A stretch of DNA of 64,000 nt from JAIVJZ01 sp036386515 (GCA_036386515.1 DASVVO010000069.1:45226-109225), one strand, 5' to 3'. Counted from the stretch's first letter, positions 16,502 through 25,992 are shown. Notes: a model not told the origin generated them from the letters alone. Numbers and translations: made by a program.

Positions 16502-18247
16502 TCAGGGCGCGCTCCTTGCTTTCTTCTTGCTGGTCGAGATTTCGTCGCCGTTTTTGTCGATGTAAAACTCCCTGTCACCTAATTTAACTTGCGCTCGTCC
16601 ATTACGGAACGAGCGTGCAACATCGTATTGCAGCGGAATGACAACTTTGCCCGTCTTGTCAATGAACCCGTGCTTGCCATCTTGTCTAACCTCTCCTAAG
16701 CCCTCAGAGAAGGAGAACGCATAATCGTATTGAATGGGAACCACAACTTTGCCTGTCTTGTCGATGAAACCATACTTGCCACCCTGTTTCACTATAGCTA
16801 AACCTTCGCTGAACGAATCTGCATTATCGTATTTGACTGGAATGACAACTTCACCCCTCTTGCCGATGAAGCCGTACTTTTCGCCTTGTTTCACCATTGC
16901 TAAACCTTCCCTGAAAGTCCATGCATTATCATGGGTCGGCGCGATGATGATTGTGCCGCTGGCATCTTTGTAACCGTATTTGCCGTTTGCGGCTTCGAAA
17001 TATTTCAGTTCGACGTTGCTTGCCGCGGTGGTCGCCGCTGCCGGCGTTGAAGTGCCGTTGCGTACGGTTCGCGGGGTCGGGCTGGGCAGCGGTTCAACGA
17101 CTGCCGGTCTCGTCAGCTTTCTCAATTCGATACGCGCCGCCGACGCGTATTGGCCGTTTGGAAATTCGGTCAGATAACTTTGAATCTTCGCTTTATCTTT
17201 CGAGTTTTTGATCGATCCCCACGTCAGGCGGTCGAGTTTGATTCGCGCCGCCGCCGCATATTTGCTCGCCGGGTATTCTTCCAGGACGGCGCGAATCTCG
17301 CCCGCGTCCGCGCTGTTTTGAATATCGACGAACGCTTCGCGCTCGATGTCCGCCGCGTTGGCCGTGTTGCCGAAGTTCGGTTCGACGACTTCGGGCGCGG
17401 GTTGATTGTTGGCCGACTTTGCCGTCGCCGCCAACGCGCTCGCGACAAAATAAAAGTCTCCGGTTGACGAGCCTTCGCGCCACGGAAATTGTTTGCGCTT
17501 CGATCTCTCGGAAACGTCGCGCGTCAGGTTTTTCACCATCTGGTCAAGCTCGACGTTCGGGCGTTTGATCTGCTGCAAGAGCGATTCGGTGAACAGGCCG
17601 TTGCGCCCCGTCCCATCCGAAGCGACGCTGCCCGGCTGCGTGGCGTATAAAACGATCGTGCCTTGCGGCGGCGTGATGCGGGCTAAACCGTCCGCCTCGC
17701 CCGTATCGCGAAAGCCACGCCACGAACGCGCGAACGGATTGTTGCGGCAGGCGTCCAGAATCACGATGTTCAGGTCATTGCCCGCCGAGTTCATTTTGCT
17801 CAAGACCAGGTTCATCGGCACGGCTTGATACTGCACTTCGTCGGCTTCGGGGATTTCGGCGTCAACCGGCACGAGATAATTTTCTCCGTTCACTTGCAGC
17901 CCGTGCCCGGCGTAGTAAAAAAGCCCTGTGCCTTTGGTGACGGCGAGCCGCGTCCCGAACCGGCGAATCAAAGTTTCGAGTTGCCGCTTGTTCTGATTCA
18001 TGCCGGATAAAACTTCAAACCCGAGCGCGTCCAAAGTCGCCGCCATGTCGGCGGCGTCGTTCGCCGGGTTGGCGAGCGGCTTCGCGTTCGTATAAGCGGC
18101 GTTGCCGATGACGAGCGCAATGCGCTTTTGCGTGGTTTGAGCATTGGTTTCTAAAGCGAGCTGGCGAGTTCTGGGTTGGGTGTGAGCCGCACCGGAAAAA
18201 GCCGTCAACGCCGCCACCGCACACAAAACATAAAGCATGGCTTTCAT
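16502..18247 (-). CDS. Secreted caspase-family protein with WG repeats
   Basis: 581 residues. A signal peptide (cleavage near AHTQ) is followed by a caspase p20-like domain (about residues 40-270) with the catalytic pair H115 (YYAGHGLQ) and C167 (ILDACRNN). Next come short helical repeats (about 300-385), a Pro/Thr linker and four WG-type beta-repeats (about 430-570: 'KYGYKDASGTIII', 'KYGFIGKRGEVVIPVKYDNA', 'KYGFIDKTGKVVVPIQYDYA', 'KHGFIDKTGKVVIPLQYDVA'). Clan CD peptidases of this type cleave after basic or acidic residues; WG repeats probably bind ligands. A GAGGGAG site precedes the ATG. It lies in a run of exported signalling genes that includes a second caspase. Target unknown. Confidence 0.92.
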   Translation of the reverse strand: MKAMLYVLCAVAALTAFSGAAHTQPRTRQLALETNAQTTQKRIALVIGNAAYTNAKPLANPANDAADMAATLDALGFEVLSGMNQNKRQLETLIRRFGTRLAVTKGTGLFYYAGHGLQVNGENYLVPVDAEIPEADEVQYQAVPMNLVLSKMNSAGNDLNIVILDACRNNPFARSWRGFRDTGEADGLARITPPQGTIVLYATQPGSVASDGTGRNGLFTESLLQQIKRPNVELDQMVKNLTRDVSERSKRKQFPWREGSSTGDFYFVASALAATAKSANNQPAPEVVEPNFGNTANAADIEREAFVDIQNSADAGEIRAVLEEYPASKYAAAARIKLDRLTWGSIKNSKDKAKIQSYLTEFPNGQYASAARIELRKLTRPAVVEPLPSPTPRTVRNGTSTPAAATTAASNVELKYFEAANGKYGYKDASGTIIIAPTHDNAWTFREGLAMVKQGEKYGFIGKRGEVVIPVKYDNADSFSEGLAIVKQGGKYGFIDKTGKVVVPIQYDYAFSFSEGLGEVRQDGKHGFIDKTGKVVIPLQYDVARSFRNGRAQVKLGDREFYIDKNGDEISTSKKKARSAP

Positions 18248-18315
18248 AATTTCGCTCCCTCGTCGGCGTTTCCGCCCCGCCCCGATGCGCAGGGAAAAGA
18301 ATGATTCATTTCCGT

Positions 18316-20763
18316 TTACTGATGCTCCAACTCAACCGCATGCACGACCGTCGCGCCCTTCCCGCGAATCAACGTTTGCCGTTTCTGCCGGTCTCTCTCG
18401 GCGAGAGTCGGGTCGGTCGAGTTCTGCGTCAAAAACTTTTGCACGGCATCAACCTGTCGCGGGTCGCGGATGGCACGCACGCCGTTTGATTCCGCCCGCA
18501 CGTTTTTCAAATCTTCAAAAGCCGCGAGCGGTTCTTTCGACCACACCATCCACATCTTTTCCGTTCCGCGCTCTCCGTCTTTCGCGCCCGTGAAGAAGTA
18601 CCAACTCTCGGACGGGACGGTGACAATTTCGCCCGCCGGAAGTCGCGCGTCGCCCGCTTTGATTTTCGGCGACGGAAACAAGACCTGGTAACGCGGGGCA
18701 TCGATCGCGCGGTCTTTGGCGGCCGGGGGTTCGTTGAGCAGGTAGAAATAGCCCGCGTCCTTTGCGGAGACGTTCATGCGGAATCGCCAGCCGTCGGTGA
18801 AAACGTCGCGCCCTTCGGATTGAAACGGCGCGCCGTCTTCCCTGCCGTCTTTCATCTTCTGCACGGTCAGCCAAAAATTGAGCGTGCGCTCGACCGGCGG
18901 AGCGGCCGCGACGTTCGCGTTCGCGTTGGCGTTTGAAGCAGCGGGAGTATCGGGCGGACGGCTCGACCAGAACAACGCGCCGACGACGACGGCACACAAG
19001 AGCAACGCGCCCGCGACGATAGCGGCCGTCGGCAGCCGTGGCTTATCTACGGGTATCGGGGAAGCCTGCTCCAACTCGAACCCGCTCCGCGAGATGAGCT
19101 TGGCGGGCGGCGCGGGATTTCCGGCCTCCTCCGTGTAGAGGTTGTAAAGGTGTATGCGCTCGCCGTGCTTGACTTCGGCTTCGCCGAGGTCGTGCAGGCG
19201 TTCCTGCCATTGGCTTAGTTGCCGCAATACTTCGGCGACCGTCTGCGACACCAAGATGTGCCCGGCATCGCCGCAATCCATCACCCGTTGCGCCAGGTTG
19301 ATGCCGCCGCCCGCGACGTTGTTTTGCAGGTTGATGTCGGCGACGCGATAGACAGGCCCGGCGTGGACGCCCATCCGCACGGGCAGTTGGGCTTCGCCGC
19401 GCAACTGCCGCGCGATTTCGAGCGCGCACTCGACGGCGGGCAGCGGGCTGGAGGTGAAGAAGACGAGCGCCATGCCGTCGCCGCTCGGGAGCGTGATGAG
19501 TTGATCGGCGGCGTGCGCGGCGGCAAATTGTGGCGTGTGGCGGACGATGTTTTGCAGTTGGCGCAGCAGGCGCGGCTGTTGATCCATCGTCCGGCGCGAA
19601 TAGCCGACGATGTCGGTGAACAGCACATAGGCCATCTCAAGCGTCAGAGACAAATCATCGTCCGCGCCGGGGGCGGCGACGGTTGGCGACGATGACGGCG
19701 ACGCAGCCGAAGCGGACGGCCGGGTTGGCGGAAGATGCGGCGGCGGTTGTTGGGGCGGCCTGGCTGCTGCGGCGTTCGGGTCGTTCGCGCCTGCTTCGTC
19801 GAAGCGGCGCGTCCTGGCTTCGCTGGCAAACGCCACGTTGAGCGTTTGGGCGAGCGCGTCGCCGAAGTCGCGGGCGCGGGCATAGCGTCGTTCCGGCTCA
19901 AACTCCAGGGCTTTTAAGATCGCTTCCTGCGCGGCCGACGAAAGCGCGGGGCGTAGATCGCACGGCTTGACGCACACCCCGGCACGCTGCATCTCCAACA
20001 ACTGGAATTGCGTTTCCGGGTTGAAGGGACGCCGCCCCGTGACCATCTCGTAAGCCATCACGCCGAGCGCGTAGATGTCGCTCGCGGCGGTGTAGGGTCT
20101 TCGCTCCAATTGTTCCGGCGACATGTAAGCGGTGGTTCCGGCGATGTTGGGCAGGACGGTTGAACGCGCGATGACGGAGTTTTTGATTTTGGCGATGCCG
20201 AAGTCGATCAGCTTGGCTTCTTCGTCGTCGCTCGCTCCGCTCTCCAGCATCACGTTCTCTGGTTTCAAATCGCGGTGCAGGATGCCTTTATCGTGCGCCG
20301 CGGAAAGCGCGCGGCCGATGCGGCGCATGATGTAAGCGACGTGCTCAAGCGGCAAACCCTCCGGCGTGAGCGCGGCGCGCAGCGTCGTGCCCTCGACGTA
20401 CTGCATCACGATGTAGGGCTTGCCTTCGGGAGTTTCGCCCGCGTCGTACACCGCAACGATGCCGGGATGGTTGAGGCGCGTGAGGGCTTCGATCTCCTGG
20501 CGGAATTTTTGCAGCACCCACTCGTTCTCTAAAACTTCGTCCTGCATGACCTTGATGACGACGAGGCGATTCATCAACGCCGCGTCGCGGGCGAGATAGA
20601 CGATGCCGATGCCGCCGCGACCGAGTTCGCGCATGATCACGTAACGGTTGCCGAAGGTCGTCGCCGGATGTTCCTGCGTGGCGTCGGGCGTCGTCGTCGC
20701 CGCTGCGGGAGGCGCGGCGTCGGGAAATTCGTTTGGAGGTAGCGGCTGTTCGTCGGAGTTCAT
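18316..20763 (-). CDS. Ser/Thr protein kinase fused to class III cyclase and DUF4384-like domain
   Basis: 815 residues from the ATG at 20763. An N-terminal Hanks-type kinase (about residues 40-310) has the G-loop 'LGRGGIGIVYLARD', the Lys in 'VVIKVM', the catalytic 'HRDLKPENVM', 'LIDFGIAK' and 'MSPEQ', so it should be active. A Pro/Ser linker leads to a class III nucleotide cyclase domain (about 375-550) with metal-binding Asp in 'YVLFTDIVGYS' and 'SGDGMALVFF'. One TM helix (about 590-610) and an extracytoplasmic DUF4384-like domain ('GYFYLLNEPPAA', 'YQVLFPSPKIKAGD') follow. So one membrane protein can phosphorylate targets and perhaps make a cyclic nucleotide. The cyclase sits on the kinase side of the membrane. 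Confidence 0.93.
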   Translation of the reverse strand: MNSDEQPLPPNEFPDAAPPAAATTTPDATQEHPATTFGNRYVIMRELGRGGIGIVYLARDAALMNRLVVIKVMQDEVLENEWVLQKFRQEIEALTRLNHPGIVAVYDAGETPEGKPYIVMQYVEGTTLRAALTPEGLPLEHVAYIMRRIGRALSAAHDKGILHRDLKPENVMLESGASDDEEAKLIDFGIAKIKNSVIARSTVLPNIAGTTAYMSPEQLERRPYTAASDIYALGVMAYEMVTGRRPFNPETQFQLLEMQRAGVCVKPCDLRPALSSAAQEAILKALEFEPERRYARARDFGDALAQTLNVAFASEARTRRFDEAGANDPNAAAARPPQQPPPHLPPTRPSASAASPSSSPTVAAPGADDDLSLTLEMAYVLFTDIVGYSRRTMDQQPRLLRQLQNIVRHTPQFAAAHAADQLITLPSGDGMALVFFTSSPLPAVECALEIARQLRGEAQLPVRMGVHAGPVYRVADINLQNNVAGGGINLAQRVMDCGDAGHILVSQTVAEVLRQLSQWQERLHDLGEAEVKHGERIHLYNLYTEEAGNPAPPAKLISRSGFELEQASPIPVDKPRLPTAAIVAGALLLCAVVVGALFWSSRPPDTPAASNANANANVAAAPPVERTLNFWLTVQKMKDGREDGAPFQSEGRDVFTDGWRFRMNVSAKDAGYFYLLNEPPAAKDRAIDAPRYQVLFPSPKIKAGDARLPAGEIVTVPSESWYFFTGAKDGERGTEKMWMVWSKEPLAAFEDLKNVRAESNGVRAIRDPRQVDAVQKFLTQNSTDPTLAERDRQKRQTLIRGKGATVVHAVELEHQ

Positions 20764-20768
20764 GTGAG

Positions 20769-20993
20769 TCAAAAGAAGAAGCTGAACCTGAAAAAGATGA
20801 TTTCCCGCGCGGACACCGAGACGCCGAACCGGACGGCGACGAGCGCGAGCATGAAGAACGGCAAATCGCGCGGTTGATTCGCCCCGACGACGAGATAGGT
20901 CAGCAGCGCGATGATCGGCGCTTGCCCGGAGATGATCGGCAGGTTGAACTTATCGCGGGTCGTAACTTCCGGATAGCGGCGCGCCGGAATCAA
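20769..20993 (-). CDS. Possible small membrane protein or gene fragment
   Basis: A frame of up to 74 residues with two hydrophobic stretches (APIIALLTYLVVGA and LPFFMLALVAVRFGVSV) that ends just before the kinase gene. There is no ATG in frame; the best start is TTG, and a stop lies a short way further upstream. It may be a small membrane protein of the kinase unit or the tail of a larger gene that has been lost. I recognise no family. Confidence 0.35.
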   Translation of the reverse strand: MIPARRYPEVTTRDKFNLPIISGQAPIIALLTYLVVGANQPRDLPFFMLALVAVRFGVSVSAREIIFFRFSFFF

Positions 20994-21111
20994 CCATTGC
21001 CGCGCGCGGTCAACCGCCGTCGTGCGTCGCTGCGCGTGCGTGCATAGCGTTCGACGCCGTCAATCGGCCAGCTTCTCCGTCACGCTCCGGCGCGCGGGCA
21101 GGCTCGCGACG

Positions 21112-22971
21112 CTAACCGGCCACGACGCGGAAACCGAGTTTTTTCGTGGCGGCGGTGACCGCGGCTTTTCGCCGACCGGCCGAGCGGCAACTGTTCGCAA
21201 TCGAGTCCCACGAACCGCCGCGGATGACGCGGTATGTGCGCGAGTCTTCGTCCGCCTCCGTCCACACGCTCCCGTCCGTGGGCGCGCCGTCGTAACCGTC
21301 GTGCCAGTTATCCGCGCACCACTCCCAGACGTTTCCGTGCATGTCGTAGAGGCCGAAGGCGTTGGCCGAGCCGCTTTGCCCGGCGGGCTGCGCGGCACGG
21401 CGGGAAGGTCTCGCCTCGGCCGCGCCGAAGGGGGCGATGCCGTTATAGTTGACTAACAGCGAGTTGACGGTCAGGCCGAAGGCGAACGGCGCGACGCTTC
21501 CCGCGCGACACGCATACTCCCATTCGGCTTCGCTCGGCAAGCGATAGAGCCGACCCGTCAGCCGCGATAGACGCGCGCAGAATTCTTCAACGTCGCGATA
21601 ACCGACGTTCACCACCGGCAGGTCGTCGCCGCGCGATCTCCCTTCCAGGCGCGGCAAACTACCCATCACGGCCAACCATTGCGCCTGCGTGATCTCGTAG
21701 CGGCTCATGTAGAAGCCCTTCACGTTGACGTTGTGTTGCGGCATCTCGGCCGTCACCGTCTCCCGCGTCTCTTCCTCGTCGTAACGCTTGGCGTCCGCGT
21801 AAGCGGCCTCGGCGTCGGCGGCGTGCGACCCCATGGCGAATCTGCCGCCGGGGATTTCCACCATCTCCAGGCCGCTCGCTTGAGCCTCGACAAAAAACCT
21901 GGCGCGGCCGTTGAGCTGCGACGTGATGCGGCCGCTGCGATCGGTGACCGGCACGGCGAAGTCCGACTGTCGTAAACCGCCGAGCAGACCCTTCAGCAGT
22001 TGGTTACGCAGCGTTCCCTGATAGGCGAGGTTCGGCAGCGGCGTCGCGCTCAACGCGTCGGGAGTGAAATGAAAGACGGTCTTGATCGAGGAGTTCTCCC
22101 AAGGCACTTGCGCGCCGCCCGTGCTTTCATCCAACTCGATGCGCGTGTGGATAAAAACGTCTTCCAGACGCGATGGCCGCATCCGCAGGCTTCGCGCCAG
22201 AGCCGTACTGTAAGGACTGTTGTCGCCCGTGCCGTCGGCCGCCGTTTTGCCCGGAGAGGTCGAGTAAGCGACGAAGGTGCCGCCGGGCGTGTTCCTGATC
22301 TCGGCAAAGCCCGGCTTGTCAGCCGCCGTGAATCCTAATTTGATCGGCAGATTACGGCAGGCGTCCAGAATCAAAATGTTCAACCCTTGCTTGGCGGTCA
22401 TAGCCTTCAACACTTCCTCCGCGTTCAGCAACTCGCTCTCCGCATCCTCCAGCGACTTTATGCGGCCGAAGCCGGTCGGCACTAAATAATTGCGCCCGTT
22501 CACCTGCACCCCATGCCCGGCATAATAGAAGAGACCGATGCCGCCGACCCCGAGCTTGCGGCCGAAGGAGTCCACCGCCTCGCGCATTTCCGCGCGCGAC
22601 AAATTTTCCCCCTTGATCACTTCGAATCCGAGTTCGCGGAGCGTCTCCTCGATGAGGCGCGCATCGTTGATGGGGTTTTGGAGAGGGGCGTTGGCGTAAG
22701 CATTATTACCGATCACCAAGGCGAGCCGTCGCTGGTTGGCCGCCGCCGTGTTCACGACGACCGTGGGCGGCGCGCCCTGTTTTGTCTTGGCCGTCGGCGC
22801 GGGAGGGGGAAGCAAATCCAGTTGGCGGTCTTTGGGTTTAGCGGCCGGTCGCGCCGGTCGCTTCTGCTGCCGGGCGCGCGCTGTCCCGCCGAAGTCCGGC
22901 GTCAGGAGTGCGCCGCCCGCCGAGAGAAACACTATGAGCAGGGTTGAGAGGAGCACTTTTAAGTCGCGCAT
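21112..22971 (-). CDS. Secreted caspase-family protein with FGE-sulfatase (SUMF1-like) domain
   Basis: 619 residues: signal peptide, a Lys/Pro-rich linker, a caspase p20-like domain (about residues 80-310) with catalytic H153 (YYAGHGVQ) and C205 (ILDACRNL), a linker, and a C-terminal formylglycine-generating-enzyme-like domain (about 365-619) with 'VEIPGGRFAMGS', 'YEITQAQW', 'YRLPSEAEWEYACRAG', 'GLYDMHGNVWEWCADNW' and 'YRVIRGGSWDS'. In proteins of this kind the C-terminal fold is often a ligand- or target-binding C-type-lectin-like module rather than an enzyme. It shares strand and leader type with the caspase-WG protein. Roles are inferred. Confidence 0.93.
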   Translation of the reverse strand: MRDLKVLLSTLLIVFLSAGGALLTPDFGGTARARQQKRPARPAAKPKDRQLDLLPPPAPTAKTKQGAPPTVVVNTAAANQRRLALVIGNNAYANAPLQNPINDARLIEETLRELGFEVIKGENLSRAEMREAVDSFGRKLGVGGIGLFYYAGHGVQVNGRNYLVPTGFGRIKSLEDAESELLNAEEVLKAMTAKQGLNILILDACRNLPIKLGFTAADKPGFAEIRNTPGGTFVAYSTSPGKTAADGTGDNSPYSTALARSLRMRPSRLEDVFIHTRIELDESTGGAQVPWENSSIKTVFHFTPDALSATPLPNLAYQGTLRNQLLKGLLGGLRQSDFAVPVTDRSGRITSQLNGRARFFVEAQASGLEMVEIPGGRFAMGSHAADAEAAYADAKRYDEEETRETVTAEMPQHNVNVKGFYMSRYEITQAQWLAVMGSLPRLEGRSRGDDLPVVNVGYRDVEEFCARLSRLTGRLYRLPSEAEWEYACRAGSVAPFAFGLTVNSLLVNYNGIAPFGAAEARPSRRAAQPAGQSGSANAFGLYDMHGNVWEWCADNWHDGYDGAPTDGSVWTEADEDSRTYRVIRGGSWDSIANSCRSAGRRKAAVTAATKKLGFRVVAG

Positions 22972-23106
22972 AAGTGGGTCGGGGCGGGCTGTCGGGCGGG
23001 CGAGGAGGCCGACGAGCCGTGTGCGGGCGTGTGCGTATCGGGCATCAAGGCGCGGGCGAAATGCTGCCTGCCCTAAACAAACGGCGGTATCGTGCCGGGG
23101 AACGGA

Positions 23107-24252
23107 TTAAGGATTCGCGCTCTCCAACGACTTCACCAGGTCGCGCATCTTGACGCCGCGGCTGCCCGGAGTCAACGAGCCGATCGAGACGCCGTCTCTG
23201 ACCTCTGTGATTTTAATCCTCCCGATCTCCGTCTCTTTCCGATCGAGCACTTCCTTCGTATCCGGGTCGGTCGTGATCTCCTCACGCACCACGACGAACG
23301 TGCTTCCCAACACGGTGCCTTGCAGCTTGCCGATGTTGATGGTGGCAACGTTGCCTTCCAGCTTAACGATTTTAGGCCGGCTTGACGAAGCGGTAACCGC
23401 CGTCGCCGGTTTGGACGCGGGAGCGAGCGAGGACGGCGACACGGAGGCGGCCGTCTCGCGCGCCTTTTCGGTCGCCGGGGCGGCATGAATCTTTTCCTGG
23501 ATCAGTTTGTTGAGTTGGTTGACCGTCTTGTCAACCGCCTGGTTGGCGGCTTTGGTGAACAGGGTGACCTTCAAGTCCTCGTCGAGTTGCGCGCCTTTTT
23601 GCCAGAAGGGATTCGACTCTCCTTTTTCTTCGGCCGTCTCCTCAAGGTTGACGGCGTCGAGAACTTCGCCCGAACTGATATCGACGAGCCGGACGGCCAG
23701 CCCGAGTTTAGCCGTGTAGGATGATTTGGAGGCGATGCCGAAATTCTTACCCTTCTTCGTGGCCGTGAATTCGGTGATGTCGCCGAGAATGAGTGCATCG
23801 GCCTTCAAGAGTTTCCCGATTCGCACGAGCGGGTTTTCCTTATAACGATCCGTGTCCTCTTCCTTGTTGACCTGATTGGTCACTCGATCCAACTGCAAGC
23901 GTTCGACGACGATGAAGTCGCCTTGCTTGGTAAACGCGTTTGAAAGCAGGATGGCGAGTTGTCGCCCGAGGTTCTTCTTGAGGTCGGTGAGACTCGCGTC
24001 GCCGAAGTCGAGCACGGCGATGGTTCTGCGCTTGCCCTTGGCGACCGGGTTACTCACAGCTAAGGGCGACGAAATTGTCTGCGGCGGCGCGGCAACTTGC
24101 CCGTCTTTCGGTTTGTTCGCGGAGGCGGATTTGCTCTGAGCCGATTTGCCTTTCTCGCTCTGGCCGAGAGGCGGATTCAGCGCGGAGGCGGAACTCAGCC
24201 CTAAAGAAAAGACGATCAGCAGGATGGGGAGATAACTAAGAAGTTTTTTCAT
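23107..24252 (-). CDS. CsgG/HfaB-family exported protein
   Basis: 381 residues with a signal peptide (LPILLIVFSLGLSSASA), a Lys/Ser-rich spacer, then a CsgG-type domain (about residues 75-260): 'RRTIAVLDFGDASLTDLKKN', 'NAFTKQGDFIVVERLQLD', 'GKLLKADALILGDITEF' and 'RLVDISSGEVLDAV'. After a Ser/Ala linker a C-terminal beta domain (about 295-380) resembles the 'Nxx G xLxGTVLGSTF' modules of flagellar or outer-membrane assembly proteins. CsgG forms the curli secretion pore; here no lipobox Cys is evident, so a pore role is uncertain. It precedes the caspase-FGE gene on the same strand. Confidence 0.85.
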   Translation of the reverse strand: MKKLLSYLPILLIVFSLGLSSASALNPPLGQSEKGKSAQSKSASANKPKDGQVAAPPQTISSPLAVSNPVAKGKRRTIAVLDFGDASLTDLKKNLGRQLAILLSNAFTKQGDFIVVERLQLDRVTNQVNKEEDTDRYKENPLVRIGKLLKADALILGDITEFTATKKGKNFGIASKSSYTAKLGLAVRLVDISSGEVLDAVNLEETAEEKGESNPFWQKGAQLDEDLKVTLFTKAANQAVDKTVNQLNKLIQEKIHAAPATEKARETAASVSPSSLAPASKPATAVTASSSRPKIVKLEGNVATINIGKLQGTVLGSTFVVVREEITTDPDTKEVLDRKETEIGRIKITEVRDGVSIGSLTPGSRGVKMRDLVKSLESANP

Positions 24253-24805
24253 GAGGGGTCTCTATCAGCGGTCGGTTAGGGGTTAGAGGACGTAACGACG
24301 AGGGCGCATCATACATGAATGTCAATGATGCTTCAAGCTCGATAGTTAGTCAGTCATGTAAAACATTTTTACAACGCATCGGGTAAAGAGCGCGCCCCGG
24401 TTGATCGCTTTCGGGTTCTCGAAGCGGGGAGGAATTTCATTGATCGGGAGAACTCTCACGAGCGCGGGCGGCACAACCGGCAAGCGTTATTCAGTTCGCA
24501 GGAATCGGGGTTGTACGCTGAAGCGTGGAGGGACGTTGAGCGCAAGGGAAAAGCGGTTTGGCCGCGACGCGGCGACTTATAAACTTGCGCCGGGCGGCGC
24601 GGGACGTGCGGCGACCCACGCTCTCCAGGTGAGACTTGGGAGGTCGAAGTAAGAAGGGGCAAGGCCTGTGCCCTGCCCCTTACTTATTTAAGGTCGCCGT
24701 CGCCTCTTGAGTCCTGACCTCAACGATGAATCGTGATCGAAAACCTCGACGCTTATCTTTTAGCGAGCGGGTAAGCTGATGGCGATAAGGTCGGAATCAA
24801 TAAGG
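24253..24805. other. Non-coding stretch of about 550 bases
   Basis: No convincing gene. The left part should hold the promoter for the CsgG-family gene; the right part holds a terminator-like hairpin (24647-24685). The rest shows nothing I can name. Confidence 0.5.
24647..24685 (-). terminator. Hairpin downstream of the leftward two-gene unit
   Basis: AAGTAAGAAGGGGCA (24647-24661) pairs with TGCCCCTTACTT (24674-24685), apart from a three-base bulge. It lies 120 bases past the stop of the secreted His/Cys protein. Confidence 0.5.
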
Positions 24806-25609
24806 TCATCGCCTCTTGGTTTTTCGCCGCTGCTGCTCGACCAGGTAGACAGTTCCCAACGCCCCGACAAGAGCAGTTGCTTTTATCTCTGTCCTAATGG
24901 CCGAGAGCCGTTCGACGCCATTGATGTCCGACTGGATACGACCCGCCAAATCATCAAGGCGAAGCGTGGGATTATTAGAGGGTGGGTCTTGCCCAAAACG
25001 TTTCCCGATCGCGGTTGCCATGTCGATGGCGTTCAAGCTCGTGAGCTTTCCGGTTGCGGCGGGAGATGATGGGTGAACATGGTCTGTCGCGTCACACGAA
25101 AGGTGAACCGCCAGTTTATTGTGTTTTTTTGCCAGCGCATCTATCTCCGCCAATGTTTGCGTGCTGCCGTCGGGAAAACGGAATTCACCATTGACGTTGT
25201 GACCGACCACCGCAAAAACCTTCTCCGGAGATTGTTCGATATAGGCTTCAAGCCCCTTCCTGGTTCTCGCATCCGGTTGAACTTTTAGACCGAATTTATC
25301 CAGTTGTGCGACCCTGCGCCGCGTTTCCAACATATCGACGACTTCATTGCGATTGGGCTTGACTTTATAAACCCTCTCGAACTCATTCCCATTCCTGGGC
25401 GTGGCAGCGACGACACCCACTTTATCGTTTCGCTGAATAACGATGAAACCCGCTCCGTCGTTTCGCGGGATAACGATGAAACTCGATCTATCGTTTCTCT
25501 GATTGACGCCGGCAGGCCTGCCCCCGAGATTAGGCTGCGCGAGAGCCACCCCCGGAATGAGCAGAAAAATCGCGAAGGTTAAAGTTGGCAACCATTTTCT
25601 ATTGAGCAT
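24806..25609 (-). CDS. Secreted protein with a caspase-like His/Cys pair
   Basis: 267 residues from the ATG at 25609, which has AAAGAGG eight bases upstream; an in-frame ATG at 25627 overlaps the previous stop. A signal peptide (cleavage near VALAQ) is followed by three imperfect repeats of the form RND-x3-FIVI (residues 38-73). Then comes a compact alpha/beta domain with 'KVFAVVGHNVNGEFRF' (H137) and 'NKLAVHLSCDATD' (C172). Spacing and the surrounding strands resemble the His and Cys strands of CHAT/caspase (clan CD) folds, but in minimal form and without the usual HG pair. Family not recognised with certainty; a peptidase role is an inference. Confidence 0.65.
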   Translation of the reverse strand: MLNRKWLPTLTFAIFLLIPGVALAQPNLGGRPAGVNQRNDRSSFIVIPRNDGAGFIVIQRNDKVGVVAATPRNGNEFERVYKVKPNRNEVVDMLETRRRVAQLDKFGLKVQPDARTRKGLEAYIEQSPEKVFAVVGHNVNGEFRFPDGSTQTLAEIDALAKKHNKLAVHLSCDATDHVHPSSPAATGKLTSLNAIDMATAIGKRFGQDPPSNNPTLRLDDLAGRIQSDINGVERLSAIRTEIKATALVGALGTVYLVEQQRRKTKRR

Positions 25610-25623
25610 AGCAAGAACCTCTT

Positions 25624-25992
25624 TCATCTAAATTGGAAGTAATCCTTCCAGACCGGTCTATTGTTAGTCCCTTTATCGTGACCCCCGAGCGTTGGTTTTC
25701 CACTGGAGTCGAGAACCTTAACGACTCTTTTTAACAATAAAGTGAACGCTGCGCCGACAAGAAAATACTCACGCGGCGCGCGTGACATCTGTCCTGAATC
25801 TTCCATCCCATACCAAATCCAGGTGGCAACCCCCGAGCCGATAATAGCTCCTCCCACGATGAGCCAATACGCAGCGGAGCGGAACATCCTTCGATAGCGA
25901 CGGTTTTCAAGATGATTCCGTAACTCATGCCAGTAAATCAACTCTAACATGGCGGCTCCGAAACTCGCTATCAAAATAATTTTAATATTCAT
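25624..25992 (-). CDS. Small membrane protein paired with the secreted His/Cys protein
   Basis: 122 residues that I do not recognise. A hydrophobic N-terminus (MNIKIILIASFGAAMLELIY), a basic stretch (RNHLENRRYRRMFRS), a second TM segment (AAYWLIVGGAIIGSGVATWI), a third short hydrophobic segment (EYFLVGAAFTLLL) and a polar tail. The stop TGA at 25624-25626 overlaps an ATG in the next gene, so the two are co-transcribed and probably work together. No catalytic motif visible. Confidence 0.6.
   Translation of the reverse strand: MNIKIILIASFGAAMLELIYWHELRNHLENRRYRRMFRSAAYWLIVGGAIIGSGVATWIWYGMEDSGQMSRAPREYFLVGAAFTLLLKRVVKVLDSSGKPTLGGHDKGTNNRPVWKDYFQFR

Noticed and set aside
22600..24000. FGE-sulfatase domain as a diversity-generating retroelement target
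   Set aside because: The C-type-lectin-like end of the caspase-FGE protein is the sort of fold such systems vary, but there is no reverse transcriptase and no template repeat in the window, and the end is not enriched in AAC-type codons.
15383..24252. The caspase/kinase run as a complete named defence system
   Set aside because: Most products have signal peptides and sensory or binding domains typical of envelope signalling. No nuclease, cyclic-nucleotide effector or other recognised defence part is present, so I left it as a signalling cluster.
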